A DNA stretch of 64,000 nucleotides from Pacificitalea manganoxidans (GTDB lineage: Bacteria > Pseudomonadota > Alphaproteobacteria > Rhodobacterales > Rhodobacteraceae): positions 1,054,001 to 1,118,000 of the forward strand of contig NZ_CP021404.1 of the NCBI RefSeq assembly GCF_002504165.1, written 5' to 3'. The notes under the pieces are model-generated. The model saw only the letters and a program-made list of their open reading frames with translations, made no database searches and had not been told where the DNA came from. Of this stretch, positions 26,951 to 36,533 are shown in pieces (position 1 is the stretch's first letter; each line of letters opens with the position of its first letter). The position numbers and the translations under genes are program-made.

Positions 26951-27187
26951 GACTTTCCTTCCCTTGCGGCCCCCGAAAGAGCCGGTCTTTCTGCAGTTGC
27001 AGCATAACCTATGCGCAAGGCGACGGTGCGTAAACGGATTTATTTCAGCGCGGCCCGCTTGACCCGGTCGCACATGTGGCAACGCAGGGGGCCGACGCCG
27101 GATGCCGCTGCAGGGCTGCCAATGCTGCGCTTGCAAAATAACGATGATTAGGAAGGTGGCGCTGCGCGCGATCCAGCGGGCGCGCAT

Positions 27188-27214
27188 GAAAAAAGGGGGC
27201 CGATGCGGCCCCCT
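27188..27214 (-). terminator. Intrinsic terminator of purA-DUF2842
   Basis: A perfect nine-pair stem AGGGGGCCG/CGGCCCCCT with loop ATG lies next to six A residues on the plus strand, which is a U-tract for minus-strand transcripts. It begins 12 bases beyond the DUF2842 stop. Confidence 0.88.
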
Positions 27215-27225
27215 TCAATCAGATG

Positions 27226-27456
27226 TCACTTGCGCTTGGTCTGCGCATCGTCGGACGGTTTGCCGACCCCGCGAAACACGAACCTGAACGGCAGCGCCCA
27301 AAGCACGCCCAGCCCGATATAGATCGCCAGTTCGACCAACACCGGCGGGCGATCCAGCAGCCCCACCACCGTCACCGCCGCAACGATATAGAGCGGCAGC
27401 CCCACCAGCAGGATGACGAGCGACCAGCGCCGCCGTGCCTTGTAGCTCAGCGCCAC
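27226..27456 (-). CDS. DUF2842 small membrane protein
   Basis: The 76-residue protein has two membrane helices (about 12-34 and 40-58) after a basic N-terminus (SYKARRRW) and a charged tail. This matches DUF2842, a family I know mainly from alphaproteobacteria, with no established function. The start is GTG, four bases after the purA stop, so translation is probably coupled to purA. A terminator directly follows. Confidence 0.82.
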   Translation of the reverse strand: MALSYKARRRWSLVILLVGLPLYIVAAVTVVGLLDRPPVLVELAIYIGLGVLWALPFRFVFRGVGKPSDDAQTKRK

Positions 27457-27460
27457 CGGA

Positions 27461-28753
27461 TCAATCCGCGAACGGATCGGTGACGAGGATCGTGTCGTCG
27501 CGCTCGGGCGAGGTGGACAGCAGCGCGACGGGACACTGGATCAGTTCCTCGACCCGGCGCACATACTTGATCGCCTCGGCGGGCAGATCGGCCCAGCTGC
27601 GTGCGCCAGCAGTGCTTTCCGACCAGCCCTTCATCGTCTCGTAGACCGGGGTGACGCGGGCCTGCTGATCGGCGGCGGTGGGCAGGTAGTCCAGCGTCTC
27701 GCCATCCAGCTCATAGCCGGTGCAGATTTTCAGCTCGTCGAAGCCGTCCAGAACGTCCAGCTTGGTCAGCGCGATGCCGGACACGCCGGAGGTCGCGCAG
27801 GTCTGACGGACCAGAACCGCATCGAACCAACCGCAGCGGCGCTGACGGCCCGTGACGGTGCCGAACTCATGCCCGCGCTCGCCCAGACGCTGACCATCGG
27901 CGTCCTGCAATTCGGTCGGGAAGGGGCCTTCGCCGACGCGGGTGGTGTAGGCCTTGACGATGCCCAGCACGAAATCAATCGCATTGGGGCCCAGCCCGGT
28001 GCCCGTCGCCGCCATGCCGGACATGGTGTTGGACGAGGTGACGAACGGGTAAGTGCCGAAGTCAATATCCAGCAGCGAGCCTTGCGCGCCTTCGAACAGG
28101 ATACGCTTGCCCGCGCGGCGGTCTTCGTTGAGCACCTTCCACACCGGCGCGGCGAAAGGCAGGATCTGCGGCGCGATCTCTTCAAGCTTGGCCATCAGCG
28201 CGGCGCGGTCGACCTCGGGCAGGCCCAGACCCCGGCGCAGCGCATCGTGATGCACCAGCAAACGGTCGACGCGGGATTCGAGCGTCGCGCGGTCGGCCAG
28301 ATCGGCCACGCGCACGGTGCGGCGACCCACCTTATCCTCATAGGCCGGGCCGATGCCGCGGCCGGTGGTGCCGATTTTGGCAACGCCGGTCTGGGATTCG
28401 CGGGCGCGGTCCAACTCGCCATGCACCGGCAGGATCAGCGGGGTATTTTCCGCGATCATCAGGTTGTCGGGGCTGACCTCGACACCTTGCTTGGTGAGGC
28501 GGGCGATCTCATCGATCAGCGCCCAAGGGTCCAGCACAACGCCATTGCCAATGACCGAGCGCTTGCCCTTGCGGACAATGCCGGAGGGCAGCAGCGACAG
28601 CTTGAACACCTCGCCATCGATGACCAGCGTATGGCCGGCGTTATGGCCGCCCTGAAACCGGGCAATCACGTCGGCCCGCTCGCTGAGCCAGTCCACGATC
28701 TTGCCTTTCCCTTCGTCGCCCCATTGGGCGCCGACGACGACGACGTTGGCCAT
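27461..28753 (-). CDS. purA: Adenylosuccinate synthetase
   Basis: PurA joins IMP and aspartate using GTP, the first committed step to AMP. The 430-residue protein begins [18 protein letters not shown], with the glycine-rich P-loop and catalytic Asp (WGDEGKGK), followed by [24 protein letters not shown] and [14 protein letters not shown] are further family signatures. ATG 28753 has an AGGAA ribosome site. It is co-transcribed with the DUF2842 gene. Confidence 0.97.
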   Translation of the reverse strand: MANVVVVGAQWGDEGKGKIVDWLSERADVIARFQGGHNAGHTLVIDGEVFKLSLLPSGIVRKGKRSVIGNGVVLDPWALIDEIARLTKQGVEVSPDNLMIAENTPLILPVHGELDRARESQTGVAKIGTTGRGIGPAYEDKVGRRTVRVADLADRATLESRVDRLLVHHDALRRGLGLPEVDRAALMAKLEEIAPQILPFAAPVWKVLNEDRRAGKRILFEGAQGSLLDIDFGTYPFVTSSNTMSGMAATGTGLGPNAIDFVLGIVKAYTTRVGEGPFPTELQDADGQRLGERGHEFGTVTGRQRRCGWFDAVLVRQTCATSGVSGIALTKLDVLDGFDELKICTGYELDGETLDYLPTAADQQARVTPVYETMKGWSESTAGARSWADLPAEAIKYVRRVEELIQCPVALLSTSPERDDTILVTDPFAD

Positions 28754-28986
28754 GATGCATTCCTGTCGGTTGGAAAATCCGGGCCCCGTATAGCGGCGCC
28801 GCACCGGGGGCGAAACCGGTTTTTATGCGAAACCGGGGCCAATTGCGGGGCAAGGCGCACGAACCCGCCGGAATCCCGGTGCCGCGCGGTGGAAACACTG
28901 GACAGGCCGGGGGCGGCTGGGGCAAAGGGACGCCACCCCGATGCCCGCCCGCATTGCCGCGTGGCGCGCAAGCGTTGGGGAATGCT

Positions 28987-29475
28987 ATGATTGTTTTGTT
29001 CACGAGTTCACTTTCACAGGGGATCGGCGCCCCCGGTATGGAGCGTCCCCCCCGACCAGACTGGCTGAGTGTTTTGCTGACCCCGATCTTCTACCGATGG
29101 GCCGCGGCTTTCGTGCTGATGGCTGCGACCTTCAATCCGACCCAATGGAACTATGTCCGCTGGGCCAGCCGATCCATGTCGGACCAGCTGCCGATGGTGG
29201 TTCTGGTCGGGCTGGTTCTGGTGATTGGCTACACGATCTATCTGCGGGCCACGCTGCGCTCCATCGGGGCGGTGGGCATGGGGCTGGTCAGCGCGGTCGT
29301 CGCAGCGCTGGTCTGGGTGCTGATCGATGCGGGCTGGATGCGGCTGTCCGATCCGTCCGCGACCACATGGCTGGTGCTGGTCGCGTTGTCTGCGGTGCTG
29401 GGGATCGGGCTGTCATGGTCGATCATCCGGCGGCGGCTGTCGGGGCAGGCGGACGTGGACGACGTCGACCTGTAA
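28987..29475 (+). CDS. DUF6524 family membrane protein
   Basis: The roughly 162-residue protein has four predicted membrane helices and the block MAATFNPTQWNYVRWA, which I associate with DUF6524, a family of unknown function. ATG 28987 has GGGGAA upstream; homologues often start nearer the ATG at 29038, where no ribosome site is seen, so the start is uncertain. It is divergent from purA and upstream of secG on the same strand, 130 bp away. Confidence 0.72.
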   Translation: MIVLFTSSLSQGIGAPGMERPPRPDWLSVLLTPIFYRWAAAFVLMAATFNPTQWNYVRWASRSMSDQLPMVVLVGLVLVIGYTIYLRATLRSIGAVGMGLVSAVVAALVWVLIDAGWMRLSDPSATTWLVLVALSAVLGIGLSWSIIRRRLSGQADVDDVDL

Positions 29476-29607
29476 CGCGGGGCCGCCGTGCCCTGAGTGC
29501 AGCACCCATGCGCCGCGGCGGAATTGCGCGGCATGCCGGGCGCGACAGGGGTTGCGAGCCCGGCCCGATCCCATTAGATCAGCCGCGATACGAGAACCGG
29601 AGCCTTC

Positions 29608-29991
29608 ATGGAAAACGTCGTCCTCATCGTTCATCTGATCCTCGCGCTCTGCCTGATCGCCGTGGTGCTTCTGCAGCGCTCGGAAGGCGGCGGCCTTGGC
29701 ATGGGCGGCGGCGGAGGCGGCGGTGGCGTGATGAGCGGCCGTGCCGCAGCCACCGCGCTGGGCAAACTCACATGGCTGTTCGCCATCGCATTCATCTGCA
29801 CGTCGATCGCGCTGACGATCCTTGCGGCGATGGACAGTGCCGGCGGCTCCGTCGTGGACCGGTTCACCCCGGCGCCCGCGGTTCAGGACAGCACCATCGA
29901 CGGCGATACCGACATGCCGGCAGGCTCGGAACTTCTGCCGCCCTCGTCGGGCGAAAGCGGGAATGCGCCGCTTCTTCCGCGCGCCGACTGA
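29608..29991 (+). CDS. secG: Preprotein translocase subunit SecG
   Basis: SecG is the small auxiliary subunit of the SecYEG channel. The 127-residue protein has two membrane helices (about 3-22 and 53-75), the conserved LLQRSEGGGLG after the first and the Gly-rich loop before the second. The C-terminal tail (about 85-127) is Pro/Asp/Ser-rich and probably disordered. A terminator follows, so it is separate from pyrG. Confidence 0.92.
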   Translation: MENVVLIVHLILALCLIAVVLLQRSEGGGLGMGGGGGGGGVMSGRAAATALGKLTWLFAIAFICTSIALTILAAMDSAGGSVVDRFTPAPAVQDSTIDGDTDMPAGSELLPPSSGESGNAPLLPRAD

Positions 29992-30020
29992 TCCTGCCAC
30001 ACCCGAAAATTTCGCCGATC

Positions 30021-30050
30021 CGGGGGCCAGTTGGCCCCCGTTTCATTTCT
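30021..30050 (+). terminator. Intrinsic terminator of secG
   Basis: A perfect stem CGGGGGCCA/TGGCCCCCG (30021-30029 and 30032-30040) is followed by TTTCATTTCT, 30 bases after the secG stop. Confidence 0.82.
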
Positions 30051-30112
30051 CAGACCAGTGCCACAATCGGTTGACCGTCACGTCAATCGGACAACATCAT
30101 CTTGCGGCGCGG

Positions 30113-30141
30113 TTGCCCATCCGGGACGAATCCGTTATAAC
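30113..30141 (+). promoter_or_regulatory. Sigma-70-type promoter of pyrG
   Basis: TTGCCC (30113-30118) and TATAAC (30136-30141) are separated by exactly 17 bp. Initiation near 30148 gives a leader of about 95 nt before pyrG. Confidence 0.65.
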
Positions 30142-30242
30142 TTAAATCCCGTGATGGTGCGGTTGGGCGACCTGTTTCGCAGGCCCCGATCCAGCCGATT
30201 CGCAGCAGACTATCGCAGCAAACTCACGGGGGTCGCCACCGC

Positions 30243-31886
30243 ATGGCGCGTTTCATCTTCATCACCGGCGGCGTTGTATCTTCACTGGGCAAAGGGCTGG
30301 CATCCGCCGCGCTTGGCGCCCTGTTGCAGGCCCGCGGCTATTCCGTCCGACTGCGCAAGCTCGATCCCTATCTGAATGTCGATCCCGGCACGATGAGCCC
30401 GTTCGAGCATGGCGAGGTCTTTGTGACCGATGACGGGGCCGAAACCGATCTGGACCTTGGCCATTACGAACGCTTCACCGGCGTGGCTGCGCGCAAGACC
30501 GACAGCGTGTCTTCCGGGCGGATCTATTCCAACGTGCTCGAGAAGGAACGCCGCGGCGATTACCTGGGCAAAACCATTCAGGTCATTCCGCACGTCACCA
30601 ATGAAATCAAGGACTTCATCTCAATCGGTGAGGATGAGGTCGATTTCATGCTGTGCGAGATCGGCGGCACGGTCGGCGATATCGAAGGCCTGCCGTTTTT
30701 TGAGGCGATCCGTCAGTTCAGTCAGGACAAGCCGCGCGGTCAGTGCCTGTTCATGCATCTGACCTTGCTTCCGTGGATAAAGGCCAGCGGCGAGTTGAAG
30801 ACCAAGCCGACGCAGCACTCGGTCAAGGAACTGCGCTCCATCGGTCTGGCGCCCGATATCCTCGTCTGCCGCTCCGAAGGGCCGATCCCGGCCAAGGAAC
30901 GCGAGAAGCTGGCACTGTTCTGCAACGTGCGCCCCGACAGCGTGATCGCCGCGCAGGATCTGTCCACCATCTATGATGCGCCGCTGGCTTATCACCGCGA
31001 GGGTCTGGATCAGGCCGTGCTCGACGCGTTTCAGATCAGCCCCGCGCCGAAGCCCGATCTGGCGAAGTGGGAAGACGTGTCTGACCGTATCCACAACGCC
31101 GAAGGCGAAGTGCGCGTGGCGATCGTCGGTAAATACACCCAGTTGGAAGACGCCTATAAATCCATCGCGGAGGCCCTCACCCACGGGGGCATGGCCAATC
31201 GCGTGCGGGTAAAGGTCGAATGGGTCGATGCGGAGATTTTCGAGCGCGAAGATCCCGCGGTCCATCTCGAAGGCTTCCACGCGATCCTCGTGCCCGGCGG
31301 CTTTGGCGAGCGCGGCACCGAGGGCAAGATCAAGGCCGCCGAATTCGCCCGCACCCATAAAGTGCCCTATCTGGGCATCTGTCTGGGCATGCAGATGGCG
31401 GTGATCGAAGCCGCGCGTAACGTCGCCGGTGTCGCCACGGCCGGGTCGGAGGAATTCGACCACGAAGCGGGCAAGCGCCGCTTTGAGCCGGTCGTCTACC
31501 ACCTGAAGGAATGGGTGCAGGGCAATCACAAGGTCGAGCGCAAGGTCGGCGATGACAAGGGCGGTACCATGCGGCTTGGCGCCTATGACGCGGCGCTGAC
31601 CGATGGATCCCGCGTGGCGGCGATCTATGGCGACACAGCCATCGAAGAACGCCACCGTCACCGCTACGAGGTCGACATCAAGTATAAGGAACAGCTGGAA
31701 AAGACCGGTCTGTGCTTCTCGGGGATGTCGCCGGACGGTCGCTTGCCTGAAATCGTGGAATGGACCGATCACCCGTGGTTCATCGGCGTGCAGTTCCACC
31801 CGGAGCTGAAATCCAAACCGTTCGAGCCGCATCCGCTATTCGCTGATTTCGTCCGCGCCGCGCGCGACGTGTCGCGGCTGGTCTAA
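30243..31886 (+). CDS. pyrG: CTP synthase
   Basis: PyrG aminates UTP to CTP using ATP and glutamine. The 547-residue protein opens [17 protein letters not shown] (synthetase P-loop); [12 protein letters not shown] is a further synthetase signature. The C-terminal class I glutaminase has Cys in [10 protein letters not shown] (about 380) and His-x-Glu in [22 protein letters not shown] 30243 gives the standard length. It has its own promoter and terminator. Confidence 0.98.
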   Translation: MARFIFITGGVVSSLGKGLASAALGALLQARGYSVRLRKLDPYLNVDPGTMSPFEHGEVFVTDDGAETDLDLGHYERFTGVAARKTDSVSSGRIYSNVLEKERRGDYLGKTIQVIPHVTNEIKDFISIGEDEVDFMLCEIGGTVGDIEGLPFFEAIRQFSQDKPRGQCLFMHLTLLPWIKASGELKTKPTQHSVKELRSIGLAPDILVCRSEGPIPAKEREKLALFCNVRPDSVIAAQDLSTIYDAPLAYHREGLDQAVLDAFQISPAPKPDLAKWEDVSDRIHNAEGEVRVAIVGKYTQLEDAYKSIAEALTHGGMANRVRVKVEWVDAEIFEREDPAVHLEGFHAILVPGGFGERGTEGKIKAAEFARTHKVPYLGICLGMQMAVIEAARNVAGVATAGSEEFDHEAGKRRFEPVVYHLKEWVQGNHKVERKVGDDKGGTMRLGAYDAALTDGSRVAAIYGDTAIEERHRHRYEVDIKYKEQLEKTGLCFSGMSPDGRLPEIVEWTDHPWFIGVQFHPELKSKPFEPHPLFADFVRAARDVSRLV

Positions 31887-31940
31887 GCGCGGTTCAACCT
31901 TGCGCGGGGGCGGCCTAAGGGACGCCCCTCCGACAGTCGC

Positions 31941-31976
31941 AAAGCCCGGCCTGCCATCGCAGCGCCGGGCTTTTTT
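31941..31976 (+). terminator. Intrinsic terminator of pyrG
   Basis: AAAGCCCGGC (31941-31950) pairs with GCCGGGCTTT (31964-31973) across a 13-base loop, and six T residues begin at 31971. It is 55 bases after the pyrG stop. Confidence 0.88.
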
Positions 31977-32096
31977 CTTGCAATCACCACGGTGCCGGAA
32001 AACCATAGGCCAGCGCGGCCCCCTGATGGCGGATGTCCCGGCTCTGACGCCGCGCGACCCGGCACCGTGGCCGGGTTCGGTAATTGAGAGAGTGAT

Positions 32097-33200
32097 TTGA
32101 CTGGCCGAATGTTCCCCGCCCGTGCAGGCCTTGCGCTTGCTGTCTTCGTTGCGGGGATCGGGCTGCTTGGCATTTGGACGGCAGGCCCCACCGCGCGCGG
32201 GATCGAGGCAGATCTGACGCAGCGGGCCCGCACTGCGCTGAGCACAGCGACGGCGGCGGAACAGTCCTACGGCCCCGCCACAGCGCAGGTTCACCTAGCC
32301 GGGCGCGACGTGACCTTGAGCGGAGATTTCACCAGCGTGGCGCAACAGCGCGCGGCGCAGGGCGCGCTAATGGCGCTGCCGGGCCTGCGGGCGCTTACGG
32401 ACCGCTCTCGCGTGTTGCCGCTGGTTGAGCCCTATACCATCGCGCTGTCGCGGACTGCCCAAGGCACCGTCTGGCGCGGGCATGTTCCGTCCGAAGCGCT
32501 GCGGGCCGAGTTTGCGCGCACAACCAGCCCCGACGGCGCTGCCGCGCTCGACCTTGCGGCGGGTATGCCTGACGACGACTGGCCCGGTTTCGTCGCGCAG
32601 GCGCAGACCGCGCTTGCCCATCTGGCCGAGGGCCAGTTCGTTTTGAGCGACCGGGATCTGCGGCTGAGCGGGCGCGCCACGGACGCGGCCTCCGCCAGCG
32701 CCGCCGAGGCCGCTTTGGCGATCCTGCCCGCAGGGTATAGCGCGCGCACCGATATCAGCCGCCCCGAAGCCGCCGCGCCTGCGCTGCTCGGACTGCGGCT
32801 CGACAAATCGGCCAGCGGGGCGCTGACGGCCAGCGGCGCGTTGCCGCGCGACCTGTCGCAGGCAGGGCTGCCGCCGGGGGTGCATTACCTCGATGCCGCG
32901 ACGGACGGGGCGGATTGGGCGCAGATCGTCACCGTCGCCTTGGCGGCCTTGGCACGGGTGCAGCCGGGACAGGTGCAGCTTGCCCCCGATCTGCTGCGTC
33001 TGACCGGCACGCTGCGCGATGGGGCGGGAGAGCAGGCGATCTGGGCGGCGATGGCCGATCTGCCCGAGGGCGTGATTCCGGTGCTGGATCTGCGCCGCCC
33101 TGTGGATGATGCGCAGCCCGGCCCCCGGCCCGCCGACCCCTCCCACGGTGAGCGGCAGGCCGATGCCGATTCCTCTTCCTCAGGCAAGGACGCTCCCTGA
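32097..33200 (+). CDS. Membrane-anchored BON-domain-like protein
   Basis: The 367-residue protein has an N-terminal signal-anchor (about 8-29), then Ala-rich repeats resembling BON domains: each has a V-x-L-x-G-x-V type strand (QVHLAGRDVTLSGDF at about 63-77; DLRLSGRATD near 190; LLRLTGTLRDG near 300). BON domains bind membranes or envelope ligands. The protein resembles the N-terminal part of OmpA/ArfA-type BON proteins but lacks an OmpA C-domain; the tail is Pro/Asp/Ser-rich. The start at TTG 32097 is supported by GAGAGAG upstream; ATG 32109 is an alternative. Its stop overlaps the next gene (TGATG). Function unknown. Confidence 0.68.
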   Translation: MTGRMFPARAGLALAVFVAGIGLLGIWTAGPTARGIEADLTQRARTALSTATAAEQSYGPATAQVHLAGRDVTLSGDFTSVAQQRAAQGALMALPGLRALTDRSRVLPLVEPYTIALSRTAQGTVWRGHVPSEALRAEFARTTSPDGAAALDLAAGMPDDDWPGFVAQAQTALAHLAEGQFVLSDRDLRLSGRATDAASASAAEAALAILPAGYSARTDISRPEAAAPALLGLRLDKSASGALTASGALPRDLSQAGLPPGVHYLDAATDGADWAQIVTVALAALARVQPGQVQLAPDLLRLTGTLRDGAGEQAIWAAMADLPEGVIPVLDLRRPVDDAQPGPRPADPSHGERQADADSSSSGKDAP

Positions 33201-33784
33201 TGGCCTATCTTATGGCGCAAATCTGGATGCAGCTGCTGCTTGCCGGGGCCATCGGCGTGCTGGCGGGATATATCCTGTGGGGCGCGCGCCCGACCCGGCA
33301 GGAGCCGGACCAGCCCCCGCAGGCCGAAGCCGATCCGGTCACGCGGCCCATAGCCGACACCCCGGCAGAGGATCCGCTGGCCGATATGGAAGAGCGGCTG
33401 CGCGATGCGACCGCCCGGCTTGATCGGTGCCGTGGGGACCGTCTGCGCAAGGATGCCCGCATTCGAGAACTGGAGGCATTGGTCGACGAATTGCGTGGCG
33501 AGGCGGCCTTTACGGCGCCGCTGCCCGATCCCGATGTGATCCCGACCCGGCCCGCAGGCCGCGACGCGCCGCGCCCCGGCGGAGCCGACGATCTGACCCG
33601 CATTCAGGGCATCGGGCCCAAGCTGCAATCCCTGTGTCATGATCTGGGCATCTACCATTTCGATCAACTTGCCGCCCTGACCCCGGCGGAACTGGCATGG
33701 ATCGACGCGCATCTGCCCGGCTTTCCGGGCCGTGCCACGCGCGACGACTGGCCCGGCCAGGCCCGTCGCCTGCTGGAGAGTTAA
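33200..33784 (+). CDS. Membrane protein with C-terminal helix-hairpin-helix domain
   Basis: The 194-residue protein has one N-terminal membrane helix (about 9-28), a polar region with a likely short coiled coil (about 55-100), and a C-terminal domain from about 132 on (DDLTRIQGIGPKLQSLCHDLGIYHFDQLAALT). This resembles the predicted flap-endonuclease-1-like/helix-hairpin-helix module found in ribosomal proteins and DNA-binding proteins. No nuclease active site is visible. Its ATG overlaps the stop of the BON-like gene, so the two are coupled. Confidence 0.72.
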   Translation: MAYLMAQIWMQLLLAGAIGVLAGYILWGARPTRQEPDQPPQAEADPVTRPIADTPAEDPLADMEERLRDATARLDRCRGDRLRKDARIRELEALVDELRGEAAFTAPLPDPDVIPTRPAGRDAPRPGGADDLTRIQGIGPKLQSLCHDLGIYHFDQLAALTPAELAWIDAHLPGFPGRATRDDWPGQARRLLES

Positions 33785-33833
33785 GCGCGCCGCTGCGGGC
33801 GAACCTCAGGCCTCTCTGCGGCTTACGCGTCCG

Positions 33834-34484
33834 CTAGGCCGCGGGCGTGCGCCCGTCCCGAACCCGCGCGTGCAATTCGATCATCCAGCCCAGCATCGCC
33901 GCGTTCAGCACATGCCACAGCATATGCGTCCCCACGGGCCAGACCGGGCATAGCAGGCCATCGATGCTGCGCGAGACCAGCGACAGGGTCAAAATCCCCG
34001 CGCCCAGCCATAGCCCACCCGCCAGTTCCGGCGCGCGCCGCGCCAAGGCCACGCCGTAGCCCGCAATCAGCAGAACGACCGGCCAATACATCGCGGAGAT
34101 GCCGATGAACGGCACCCGCGCCAACAGGGGCGTCGCCAGCGCGATGGCCGGGATCGCCGCCACCAGTCCCAGCACCGCCCCCACGCGCGACCAGCCCAGA
34201 AAATCCCGGTTCGCAAGGTAAAGATAGCTCAGCACGAAAACGGCGATCGGCCCGGTATCGGCCAGCGACGCCCAGACCGTGGCGAGCGTGTGAAACAGAA
34301 ACGAGCCAACCCCGATCACAGCCAGCACCGCGCAGAGCATCCGTCCGCCGCCCGACCGCGCGCGCCCCCACATCAGCATCGCGACAAGGACGAACGCGGC
34401 ATTGGTCACGGCATTCAAAGGCTCCGCCCAGAAGGACGGATCGATCCGTTCGCAATAGCCGTCGAGTTGCGCGGTCCAGTCCAT
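33834..34484 (-). CDS. Ceramidase-like integral membrane protein (CREST superfamily)
   Basis: The 216-residue protein has seven predicted membrane helices and the alkaline-ceramidase/PAQR pattern: DPSFWAEPLNAVTNAAFV near the N-terminus, GSFLFHTLAT with a conserved Ser-x3-His, and PVGTHMLWHVLNA with the His-x3-His near the C-terminus. These residues bind zinc in the CREST superfamily. Bacterial members are uncharacterised; the substrate may be an amide-linked lipid. It is divergent from the UPF0173 gene, about 100 bp apart. Confidence 0.82.
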   Translation of the reverse strand: MDWTAQLDGYCERIDPSFWAEPLNAVTNAAFVLVAMLMWGRARSGGGRMLCAVLAVIGVGSFLFHTLATVWASLADTGPIAVFVLSYLYLANRDFLGWSRVGAVLGLVAAIPAIALATPLLARVPFIGISAMYWPVVLLIAGYGVALARRAPELAGGLWLGAGILTLSLVSRSIDGLLCPVWPVGTHMLWHVLNAAMLGWMIELHARVRDGRTPAA

Positions 34485-34586
34485 GCTCGTCGTCTCCTTG
34501 CGCGCGCTGTGCGCCGGTCCTTCGCGCTATTGGGCGTTTTGCTCCTGCGCCCTATCCTGTTGCACAGATCCACACAGGAGAGTGCA

Positions 34587-35279
34587 ATGAAAATCATCTG
34601 GCTGGGCCATGCAGGGTTCCGGATCGAGATCGGCGGGCAGATCCTGCTTATCGATCCGTGGCTGTCGGGCAACCCCTCTTTCCCCGAGGAGCGGCGCGAG
34701 GAGGCGATTGCCGGAGCGACCCACATCCTCATCACCCACGGCCATGGCGATCATACCTCGGACGCGCTGGGGATCGCACGGCAGACAGGGGCAACGCTGG
34801 TCGGGATCGCGGACCTCATGGGCTACTGGGGCTCGAAGGGCGAGGTGGAGACTATCGGCTTCAACAAAGGCGGCACGGTGCGGTTGGGCGACGTTGCGGT
34901 GACGATGGTGAACGCGACCCATTCCTCGGCTTTAGAGGGGAAGGACGGTCCGGTCTATGCCGGGCACGAGGCGGGCTACATGATCGCGGCCGAGGGCCAT
35001 GTGATCTATCTGTCGGGCGACACCGATGTCATGGCGGATATGGCGCTGTTTCAGGATCTGCACGCGCCCGATATCGGCATCCTCGCCTGCGGCGGACATT
35101 TCACGATGGACATGCGCCGCGCCGCCTATGCCGCGTCGAAATTCTTTGATTTCAAAACCGTGATCCCCTGCCATTACAAGACCTTCCCCTTGCTGGAGCA
35201 GTCCGCGCAGCCGCTCATCGACGCGCTGCCCGACGCAGAGGTGATCGAACCCGAGGTCATGACACCGATTGAGATCTGA
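34587..35279 (+). CDS. UPF0173 metal-dependent hydrolase
   Basis: The 230-residue protein is a metallo-beta-lactamase-fold hydrolase of the UPF0173/YtkL family. The metal motif THGHGDHTSD lies at about residues 50-59. The block NATHSSA, the Asp in LSGDTDVMADM and the final PCHYKTFPLLEQ are family-diagnostic. A GGAGAG ribosome site precedes ATG 34587. The function of this family is unknown. Confidence 0.9.
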   Translation: MKIIWLGHAGFRIEIGGQILLIDPWLSGNPSFPEERREEAIAGATHILITHGHGDHTSDALGIARQTGATLVGIADLMGYWGSKGEVETIGFNKGGTVRLGDVAVTMVNATHSSALEGKDGPVYAGHEAGYMIAAEGHVIYLSGDTDVMADMALFQDLHAPDIGILACGGHFTMDMRRAAYAASKFFDFKTVIPCHYKTFPLLEQSAQPLIDALPDAEVIEPEVMTPIEI

Positions 35280-35406
35280 GCCGCGCGGGCAGGGCAAGGA
35301 TCACGCGAAACCCTGTCCGCATCGGCGACGCGCAACCGCCCATGTATAGGTCCGCCGCGCGGGCAGCGTGGCGTGCTGGGTGCCGCGTCATCGCTGGGTA
35401 TTCAGG

Positions 35407-35443
35407 GCGAAGGGGCAGGGCGTTGCTATCCCCGCCCCTTCGC
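35407..35443. terminator. Hairpin downstream of the DsrE-like gene
   Basis: Perfect ten-base arms GCGAAGGGGC/GCCCCTTCGC (35407-35416, 35434-35443) with a 17-base loop lie between the convergent UPF0173 and DsrE-like genes. No T-run is present. Confidence 0.6.
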
Positions 35444-35450
35444 GGATCGG

Positions 35451-35936
35451 TCAGGGGCGCAGATAGGCCCAGCCTTCGTTCTGCAATTCGATCAGGCGCA
35501 CCGCGCCAGACGGAACCTTGACCGCCTCATCGATGAGCGACACGGTTTCGCCGCTTTGGCGTTCCATTCCGGCGATGGTGTTTTCGCAGGCCGAAAATAC
35601 CATGTCGGGATATTCGAGCGACATGGTCGCGATCCGGTCGGCCACGGGCGAGGTGTCGGCGCGCAGCATGTGCAGACCCGGCCCGTAGGTTACGATCTCG
35701 ATTTCAACCTCTTGGCCCTGCTCGGCGTAATACGCCTCGATATTGGCGGCGTTGTTGAGCGCCATCGTCATCCGCGCCGGATCATTTTCATCGACATGGA
35801 TCGCGACGCGGACGGGTGTCGCGGCAGCAGGGGCCTCGGCACCGCCGGGGGCGGGGGTATTGCTCTGGGCATGGGCGGCCCCCAGCGGCAGGGCGACCAG
35901 ACCGGCCAGCAGAAGCGGGCGAAGAGTAATGCGCAT
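35451..35936 (-). CDS. Exported DsrE-family protein
   Basis: The 161-residue protein has a signal peptide (about 1-23, ending AAHAQ) and a Pro/Ala-rich linker. A DsrE/DsrF-like domain follows from about residue 42 (VRVAIHVDENDPARMTMALNNAANIEAYY; VTYGPGLHMLRAD). One Cys (FSACENTI, about 116) sits where sulfur-relay members have a redox Cys. Periplasmic members of this family are uncharacterised. It lies beside tadA on the same strand. Confidence 0.83.
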   Translation of the reverse strand: MRITLRPLLLAGLVALPLGAAHAQSNTPAPGGAEAPAAATPVRVAIHVDENDPARMTMALNNAANIEAYYAEQGQEVEIEIVTYGPGLHMLRADTSPVADRIATMSLEYPDMVFSACENTIAGMERQSGETVSLIDEAVKVPSGAVRLIELQNEGWAYLRP

Positions 35937-35983
35937 GTGGACCTCGTTGGGATCAGATTTCAGGTGCCGGGGAAACTAGCGCA

Positions 35984-36436
35984 TTAGCGGCGTGTTGCGA
36001 AGAACTCCCGTAGCAGGGCCGCGGCCTCCGGCTCGCAAATTCCGTCGATGACTTCGGGCCGGTGATGTGCCTGCGGATGGGCAAAGATGCGCGGTCCCTG
36101 CGCCACACCGCCGGATTTCGGGTCGGCGGCGCCATAGATCAGCCGGGCGATCCGCGCGGCCGAGATCGCGGTGGCGCACATGGGGCAGGGCTCCAGCGTC
36201 ACCCATAACACATGCCCCGGCAGCCGGTCCGAGCCTGCGGCGGCGCAAGCGGCGCGGATCGCAAGGATTTCGGCATGGGCGGTGGGGTCATGCAATTCCC
36301 GCGTGCGGTTGCCCGCGCGGGCCACGACCCGGCCCGCCGGATCGGTCAGCACCGCGCCCACCGGCACCTCCCCGCGCGCGGCGGCGGCGCGGGCCTCCTC
36401 CAGCGCGGTGTACATATGGGTGGTAAAACGGCTCAT
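35984..36436 (-). CDS. tadA: tRNA-specific adenosine deaminase TadA
   Basis: TadA deaminates A34 to inosine in tRNA-Arg(ACG). The 150-residue protein has the cytidine-deaminase-fold zinc site: His-Ala-Glu in PTAHAEILAIR (catalytic Glu) and PCPMC in LEPCPMCATAIS. GEVPVGAVL at the N-terminus is also typical. ATG 36436 is chosen over the in-frame start at 36535, which overlaps the divergent rluB gene. It could be another nucleoside deaminase, but length and motifs fit TadA. Confidence 0.88.
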   Translation of the reverse strand: MSRFTTHMYTALEEARAAAARGEVPVGAVLTDPAGRVVARAGNRTRELHDPTAHAEILAIRAACAAAGSDRLPGHVLWVTLEPCPMCATAISAARIARLIYGAADPKSGGVAQGPRIFAHPQAHHRPEVIDGICEPEAAALLREFFATRR

Positions 36437-36533
36437 GGCCCGTCTTGTCCACGTGCGCGCGGCGCTTGGCAAGTCCCGCAAAGCCCTGTCGCCGATGCTT
36501 CCCAAAGCGCGGGGCAGGGTGTAGGAGCAGGCC

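Noticed and set aside
23390-27007. A 1205-residue open frame antisense to pyc
   Set aside because: It is the composition mirror of a highly expressed GC-rich gene; the Pyc domains on the minus strand are complete and conserved, while the antisense protein is Gly/His/Asp/Val-rich with no family-like motif.
26951-27187. N-terminal extension of pyruvate carboxylase
   Set aside because: The in-frame extension has no family similarity, and ATG 26950 has a strong ribosome site and the standard Pyc N-terminus.
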